Positions 59,247-64,000 of a DNA stretch of 64,000 bases are shown in pieces; position 1 is the stretch's first letter; each line of letters begins with the position of its first letter. The position numbers were made by a program, and so were the translations under genes. The stretch lies in the NCBI RefSeq assembly GCF_023277925.1, contig NZ_CP063832.1, positions 3,718,501-3,782,500 of the forward strand, given 5' to 3'. The notes beneath the pieces were generated by a model. The model did not search any database. It was not told the DNA's origin and saw only the letters and a program-made list of their open reading frames with translations. This DNA is from Pseudomonas entomophila (GTDB lineage: Bacteria; Pseudomonadota; Gammaproteobacteria; Pseudomonadales; Pseudomonadaceae).

Positions 59247-60692
59247 GTGAACCGGCCCACGCCCGTCAAACCCGACAACTTCTTCCTGATGATCTACCGA
59301 GCCCTGAGCCAGCGCCGAATTCCCCTGGCCCTGCGCATTGCCAGCCATAACATTTTCCTGGTGGCCCTGGCCCTGGTGATCTATGCCTGCGTCATGGGCC
59401 TGCAGTTCAAGCAGGCCATGCATGAGCAGGCCGACGCCGTGGGCCAGAGCCTGACCACCCAGACCGCCACATCGGCGACCGAGCTGCTGGTGTCCAACGA
59501 CATCCTCAGCCTCAACGTGCTGCTGGGCAACCTGGTGAAGAATCCGCTGGTGGCACATGCGGCCATCTACAGCGTGGACAACCGCATCCTCGCCGAGGCC
59601 GGTCAGCGCCCGAAGAACAGCTTGCTGGGCGAGGCCGAAGGCCTGTACCAGACCAAGATCACCTTCCAGGACGTGACCGCCGGCCAGCTACGCATCAGCC
59701 TGGACATGAACCAGTTCCAGCAACCCATGCTGATCAGCCTGCAGAGCATGGGTATCCTCGCCGCCATTCTGTTGGCGCTGGCACTCACCCTCAGCCTGCG
59801 CCTGGGGCGTTTCATTTCCACCCCGCTGTTGCAGTTGCGCGTCTGGCTGCGTGACCCACACCCCTACACGCCGGGCACCGACCGCCACGACGAGATCGGC
59901 GACCTGGCCCGCCAGTTGCACGCTCGCCTCGCCCCGCCACCGCCGCCGGAACCTGAGGTTGAAGACGAGGAAGACGACTTCGAAGAAGTGCCCGCCCCCA
60001 AGGCCGCCCCACGTGCGAAAGCCGTGGCGCACGTTCCCGATCACGACGACGACGCTTTTGCCGGCCTGATGGATGAAGACAGCGCCCCGGCCAAGCCCGT
60101 TGTCGTCAAGTCCGACGAGCCGCAATACAGCGCCGTGCTGGCCGTTCAATTGGGCTCCCAGGAGCAACTGCGCCGCCTGCCACGCTCGCGCCTGACCGAA
60201 CTGCTCGAGCGTTACCGCGACTGCCTGGACCAGGCCGCCTCGTTGTACGAAGGGGAAGTCCACACCTTGAACGACGGCAGCACCCTGTTGCTTTTCCACA
60301 GCCGCGACAGCGGTGAGGACTACCTGACCAATGCCATCTGCTGCGGCGAGCTGCTGCGCGCCCTGGGCCACGCCCTGCAGATCGAAGTGGCCGACAGTGG
60401 CATCACCTTGCAACTGCAACTGGGCCTGGTACTGGCCGACGATTTGCAGGGGATGGATCAGGTCGACCTGCTGATGACCGAGCAGGCCCAGGACGCCCTG
60501 GCCCTGTCGCAGCACAGCCGCAACCTGCTGCTGGTCGAGCGCCGTATCAGCGACGACACATTGATCCGCCAGCGCGCGCGCATTCGGCCGATCGCCAGCC
60601 CAGAGGGCGCCTGCTGCGTGGAGCGGTTGATGGAGCCTTATCCTTCAATGCTGGAACGTCAGCTCGCTCGCATGCACGAACGCCGGGCCTGA
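59247..60692 (+). CDS. AhpA/YtjB (Smp)-family membrane protein
   Basis: This 481-residue protein has TM1 (about 34-54), a periplasmic segment, TM2 (about 160-182), a short HAMP-like stretch, a strongly acidic linker, and a C-terminal domain (about 300-455) whose order of motifs resembles a degenerate class III nucleotide cyclase. Adjacency to serB is the same as E. coli ytjB/smp. It starts at GTG 59247. Function is not established. Confidence 0.85.
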   Translation: MNRPTPVKPDNFFLMIYRALSQRRIPLALRIASHNIFLVALALVIYACVMGLQFKQAMHEQADAVGQSLTTQTATSATELLVSNDILSLNVLLGNLVKNPLVAHAAIYSVDNRILAEAGQRPKNSLLGEAEGLYQTKITFQDVTAGQLRISLDMNQFQQPMLISLQSMGILAAILLALALTLSLRLGRFISTPLLQLRVWLRDPHPYTPGTDRHDEIGDLARQLHARLAPPPPPEPEVEDEEDDFEEVPAPKAAPRAKAVAHVPDHDDDAFAGLMDEDSAPAKPVVVKSDEPQYSAVLAVQLGSQEQLRRLPRSRLTELLERYRDCLDQAASLYEGEVHTLNDGSTLLLFHSRDSGEDYLTNAICCGELLRALGHALQIEVADSGITLQLQLGLVLADDLQGMDQVDLLMTEQAQDALALSQHSRNLLLVERRISDDTLIRQRARIRPIASPEGACCVERLMEPYPSMLERQLARMHERRA

Positions 60693-60716
60693 CCCCGAGG
60701 TTGATACAGATACATC

Positions 60717-60746
60717 AAGCCCGCAGGCGTTAGCCTGCGGGCTTGA
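60717..60746. terminator. Bidirectional hairpin between convergent genes
   Basis: A perfect 13-bp stem CAAGCCCGCAGGC / GCCTGCGGGCTTG with loop GTTA lies between the AhpA-like gene and the toxin-like gene. No clear T-run follows in either direction. Confidence 0.75.
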
Positions 60747-60748
60747 CC

Positions 60749-63700
60749 TCAGGTGTGCATCCAGGTGTGAGCACTACCCGATTGAATGCCTGCGATACCA
60801 TTCATGCGCAATGGAAACCAGTGCGCCACTGCGTTTGTATAAAACTCATCGAAGACCTCAGAGTGCACCCAGGCATAACTAGGACTGGTGGCGATCAAGC
60901 CATAGTAGTCCGGTCGCATTCTTTTCAATCCCTCATTGAACGCGTCCGGCCCAGCCAAGCTTGAGATAGCTTGCATGTACTCGTTCATCTTCTGCTGCGC
61001 CTCCAGCTTGTTTTCGAAGTTCCTGGCTATCGGTCGAGGGGTGTTCTTGAACGCCTCCGGCAGCGCCTCGAATCGCTCATTGGCCTCTCGCAGCAAACGT
61101 TTGAGTACCGGATTGTCTCGATGGCTGGCGAAGTGCGAGGTGTTGATCAACTGCTTTTGATTCCAAGGCATCTTGTATTGCCCTCCGATCAACACATCAT
61201 CAGCGGCGGCGGATAGTGACGGGGCCTCGCTTACGAGCAATCTGTCGTCAACATCCAAGTAGAAGCCGCCCAGCTCATCGATCAGGCGAAGGCGCAGATA
61301 GTCACAAGCAGCTGCATAATTGCGTGATGCGTTTTGTGGAAAACGGAAATAGTTATAAGCCTTTCCATCAGGACCGCCCGTAAAATCCTGGAAAAACGGC
61401 TGCTCGCGCAGATTACGAGCTTCAACACCTACTTCACGACACCATTTTTGATTGGCTGCCAGCGCGACCTCGTCGTTATCCAGGTGCAGGACGAATCTAT
61501 AACCTTTGACCCGCAAGTTATTGACGATGTTGCGCTTTATCATGACGTTCAATTCACCCTCACCCACCCAGATCATATGTATTTCGTTCGGGATCGGCGT
61601 GGTGACCAGGGGTAATTGCGGCAAGTGCGGAAAACGATATTCGGTAATTGACTTCTCAAACGGCAGCCTGTGCCGCACGCGCTCCAGGCTTCTGGCATCA
61701 CCAATTCGCCAACGAACGCGATCTTTTCCGTATGCCTCCCGCCATATGTAGTTTTGGTCCTGCCGCCACGCCGCGGCGTCGGCGTCGTACCAGACCGGCT
61801 GGCGAATTGTCTGCTTGACGTCTAGTTTCTCTTCGCCGTCGTGAGTGTACAGAATGTCTGCTTCATAGTGCCCCGCGTCATTCCAGACCAGGTCATCCAC
61901 GGCAATACTCACCTCTACCTTGGGGATCATTGGCTGGGTTTCAATGCCGCGTATCACCTCCACTGGCGACGGTAAATGCTCCAGCACTTTCACTGACGGC
62001 GCACCGCCCCGCAGGCCATAGCGCAAGTCAATGTCCCAATAACCGTCGTCCAGACAGTGCAGAAACGGCCCCCATACCAGCGGCTCGCCTTCCGAGCGAA
62101 TACGGAACTGCTGCTCATGCTCCAGCCATTGCACCCGGTAAACTTCGGGCCGGATCCTGACGTAAATTTTGCCTCCGTCCAGGAACGTACCTTTACCCCC
62201 GCCCGTGACGCGCAGCGGCCGGGTGACCGCCAAGGTCTTCAATCGATCGCCTAAATCGCCCTGCAAGGCATCGTGCACCGGGCGTATCGCTTTGAACTCC
62301 TCAGTCGTTTCAGGCACCCGCCCGCCCCAATGTTGCTTGTCCAGCGCCATTTGTGCGGCACGTTGCTCTTGCGCAGCCTGGGCAGCGATACGCTCCGACT
62401 CGGTAAGAAACGCTCTGGTCGCCGTGAGTTGCGATATATCCCCTGCCAGCGGCAAGGCATTGAGCAACCCGAATACGAGCCGTTGCGCGCCCTCGATCTC
62501 TTCATCGCGGCCATGCGCGGCGACCATTTCACCGGCACCCACTGCCAGCAGCCCAACGCCCAAAGCTACGGCCACCGGCGCCAATGCCGGAATTGCCACA
62601 GCAAGCCCTCCAACAATGTTGGCTGCCAGCTCCACACCGTAGGCTGTTAGCTTGCTGTAATACTTCCCCTGCGTGCCGATATCATAATCAGCATCACTGA
62701 ACAGCCGTTCCCGGATGCGGTCACGGAAGTCGCTCATGGGATAGGGATACAGGGCATCGCCGAATGTGATGATTTCGTGCGGATACCAATGCCCTGTGGC
62801 GTCATTCAGTCGATTGGGATGAGCCCCAAGCCCGGCCAGCGCGGTATTGACACCGCTGAAGAAGATACCATCCTCCCTGTCTTTGCTACGGAAGTGGCTG
62901 GCAATAGCTGCCCGTTTGCGAGGATCGCGGCATTGGTGCGCAATCCAGTCGCGCAGTTCATCGGCGTTGGCGAACCCATGCAGTGGCGAAGCGTTTCCGG
63001 GGATGTATAGCACCTTGTGCTCCCGCCCCTGTTCGCCAATGACGATGATGTCACTCGACTCATACCCATAGATCCTCAGCGTCGACAGGGTACGGGTATG
63101 CGAGACGGGATTGTCGGCAAAGTAGCGAAACGATGTTCTGTCCCAACTGGTATTGGGGCTGAGCATCAAGCTTTTCAGCACCAACGCCGCATGTTCTGTA
63201 GCTAACGAGCCCTCGTCACGCTGCAGCAGGGCTGCCCGTACAAGGTTACCTTTGATCATCAAGTGATAGGCATGGCCATGGTTGCTCCAGAAGTGGCGCA
63301 GATACTCCAGGTAATGGCCCTGCAACTTTGCGTTCCAGATGAATGAGCGAAAAGCGGCGGGATCCAGATCAACCTGTGTTGCCGCCCCATAGGTTTGAGG
63401 GTAAGTGCGCCGATAGATGCCATCATAAGCTTCGCTGGAGGACAACGACGCAGAAGAAAGCGGAACCATCTGGTTCACCTCATATCCTTCTTTGCGCCAA
63501 GCCATCGGATGCCCCAGATGGTCAAACCAGCGGCCATTCCCCTGTTGCTGCCAGTTGGCAATCATTGCCTGCGTCAAGGTCATTTCATGAGCCACTTGAG
63601 CACGCCAAGGTCCCTCTTTCACCCGGGCTAGCTCAACATACAGGGTGGTCAGAACCAGGTTGTCAGGGTCTTCTTCCAGGCCTCGTTGGGCCAAGTATTC

Positions 63701-63931
63701 ACGCAGAGCCACCTGAGCGAAGTCGTGAGGGGTTTGAACGGTGACGTGTTCACGATCGAAGCCTTGCTTGATCGACAGCAGGATATCTTCATCATCCTCC
63801 GACGCTGCTGGGATGATTGACGCAAAATGGTACTGGCCGTTTTCGAAAGTGCTGCCGGGATAGGTTGCCGGTTCGGGACTGAAGGGCTCGCCTGGAGCAG
63901 GATACTCGGGATGGGGTGGGCGATAGATCAT
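60749..63931 (-). CDS. Large toxin-like protein with C-terminal TcdA/TcdB-type glycosyltransferase domain
   Basis: A 1060-residue protein. Residues ~60-410 look like the Pseudomonas dermonecrotic-toxin (DUF6543-type) region, for example L-S-P-N-T-S-W-D-R-T near 257 and V-L-Y-I-P-G-N-A-S-P-L-H near 307. Residues 433-470 form a hydrophobic segment that could insert in a membrane. Residues ~780-1050 form a GT-A domain: I-H-M-I-W-V-G (784-790), Asp877 and Arg880 in C-D-Y-L-R, and D-x-D at 893/895. In C. difficile TcdB the matching D270, R273, D286 and D288 have identical spacing. There is no signal peptide, and no immunity gene is visible. AAGGA precedes the ATG. Base composition is less GC-biased than neighbours, hinting at transfer. 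Confidence 0.85.
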   Translation of the reverse strand: MIYRPPHPEYPAPGEPFSPEPATYPGSTFENGQYHFASIIPAASEDDEDILLSIKQGFDREHVTVQTPHDFAQVALREYLAQRGLEEDPDNLVLTTLYVELARVKEGPWRAQVAHEMTLTQAMIANWQQQGNGRWFDHLGHPMAWRKEGYEVNQMVPLSSASLSSSEAYDGIYRRTYPQTYGAATQVDLDPAAFRSFIWNAKLQGHYLEYLRHFWSNHGHAYHLMIKGNLVRAALLQRDEGSLATEHAALVLKSLMLSPNTSWDRTSFRYFADNPVSHTRTLSTLRIYGYESSDIIVIGEQGREHKVLYIPGNASPLHGFANADELRDWIAHQCRDPRKRAAIASHFRSKDREDGIFFSGVNTALAGLGAHPNRLNDATGHWYPHEIITFGDALYPYPMSDFRDRIRERLFSDADYDIGTQGKYYSKLTAYGVELAANIVGGLAVAIPALAPVAVALGVGLLAVGAGEMVAAHGRDEEIEGAQRLVFGLLNALPLAGDISQLTATRAFLTESERIAAQAAQEQRAAQMALDKQHWGGRVPETTEEFKAIRPVHDALQGDLGDRLKTLAVTRPLRVTGGGKGTFLDGGKIYVRIRPEVYRVQWLEHEQQFRIRSEGEPLVWGPFLHCLDDGYWDIDLRYGLRGGAPSVKVLEHLPSPVEVIRGIETQPMIPKVEVSIAVDDLVWNDAGHYEADILYTHDGEEKLDVKQTIRQPVWYDADAAAWRQDQNYIWREAYGKDRVRWRIGDARSLERVRHRLPFEKSITEYRFPHLPQLPLVTTPIPNEIHMIWVGEGELNVMIKRNIVNNLRVKGYRFVLHLDNDEVALAANQKWCREVGVEARNLREQPFFQDFTGGPDGKAYNYFRFPQNASRNYAAACDYLRLRLIDELGGFYLDVDDRLLVSEAPSLSAAADDVLIGGQYKMPWNQKQLINTSHFASHRDNPVLKRLLREANERFEALPEAFKNTPRPIARNFENKLEAQQKMNEYMQAISSLAGPDAFNEGLKRMRPDYYGLIATSPSYAWVHSEVFDEFYTNAVAHWFPLRMNGIAGIQSGSAHTWMHT

Positions 63932-64000
63932 ACGTGGGTTCCTTGAACCTTAGGTGAGAGGATTCAAGGTAATGTTGAGTATGAAACCTCATGCGCTACA

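Noticed and set aside
60717..60746. REP element
   Set aside because: The stem is a clean 13-bp hairpin without the GTAGGAGC core, so it is a terminator-like hairpin, not a REP.

Overview
The window is a stretch of chromosome from a Pseudomonas putida-group bacterium. The evidence is the gene order (rpsF-rpsR-DUF2232-rplI-dnaB, rnr-rlmB, tsaE-amiB-mutL-miaA-hfq-hflX-hflK-hflC-hisZ-purA, serB next to an AhpA/YtjB gene), high GC, and many copies of the 'GTAGGAGC...' REP palindrome typical of this group. Most genes are core housekeeping genes. The species call is inference from gene content and sequence style, not from a database search.

Layout. 1-10 kb holds mostly accessory or stress genes: PsiF-repeat protein, an AraC regulator divergent from an EamA exporter, a lipase, OsmE, a ferritin-like protein, an AsmA-family protein, a secreted protein made of seven 15-residue repeats, a DesT-like regulator, an AGE-family epimerase and YdfG. 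10-16 kb holds a gene-free segment with several DnaA-box-like motifs, then the branched-chain amino-acid ABC operon livKHMGF (braCDEFG). 16-19.7 kb holds NAD salvage (pncB-nadE), azurin and a LOG-family hydrolase. 19.8-29.4 kb is all on the minus strand: rnr-rlmB, rpsF-rpsR-DUF2232-rplI, dnaB and ygiQ. Two identical tRNA-Leu(CAG) genes follow, then a two-gene iron-type ABC transporter and a chemoreceptor. 35-47.2 kb is the large minus-strand superoperon from nnrD and tsaE through purA, covering tRNA modification, mismatch repair, cell-wall amidase, Hfq, HflX, HflKC, HisZ and PurA. queG diverges from it.

48.4-49.35 kb has no credible gene. It contains two divergent copies of a hairpin-rich repeat facing each other, bounded by hexanucleotide satellites (TTTCTG)7 and (AAGATC)21. 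Beyond it lie a TRIC-like channel gene, orn, rsgA, a small TIR-like gene with a 19-codon coupled leader, motAB, an HDOD protein, a rhodanese, psd, serB and an AhpA/YtjB membrane protein. The last 3.2 kb is one 1060-residue protein with a Pseudomonas dermonecrotic-toxin-like N-terminal region and a C-terminal glycosyltransferase domain. That domain keeps the D-x-x-R and D-x-D spacing of large clostridial glucosylating toxins.

The best candidates for something undescribed are the paired hairpin repeat with satellites, the putative glucosylating toxin, the seven-repeat secreted protein, the DnaA-box cluster and the leader/TIR-like pair. All functional calls are from reading the sequence; no searches were run.
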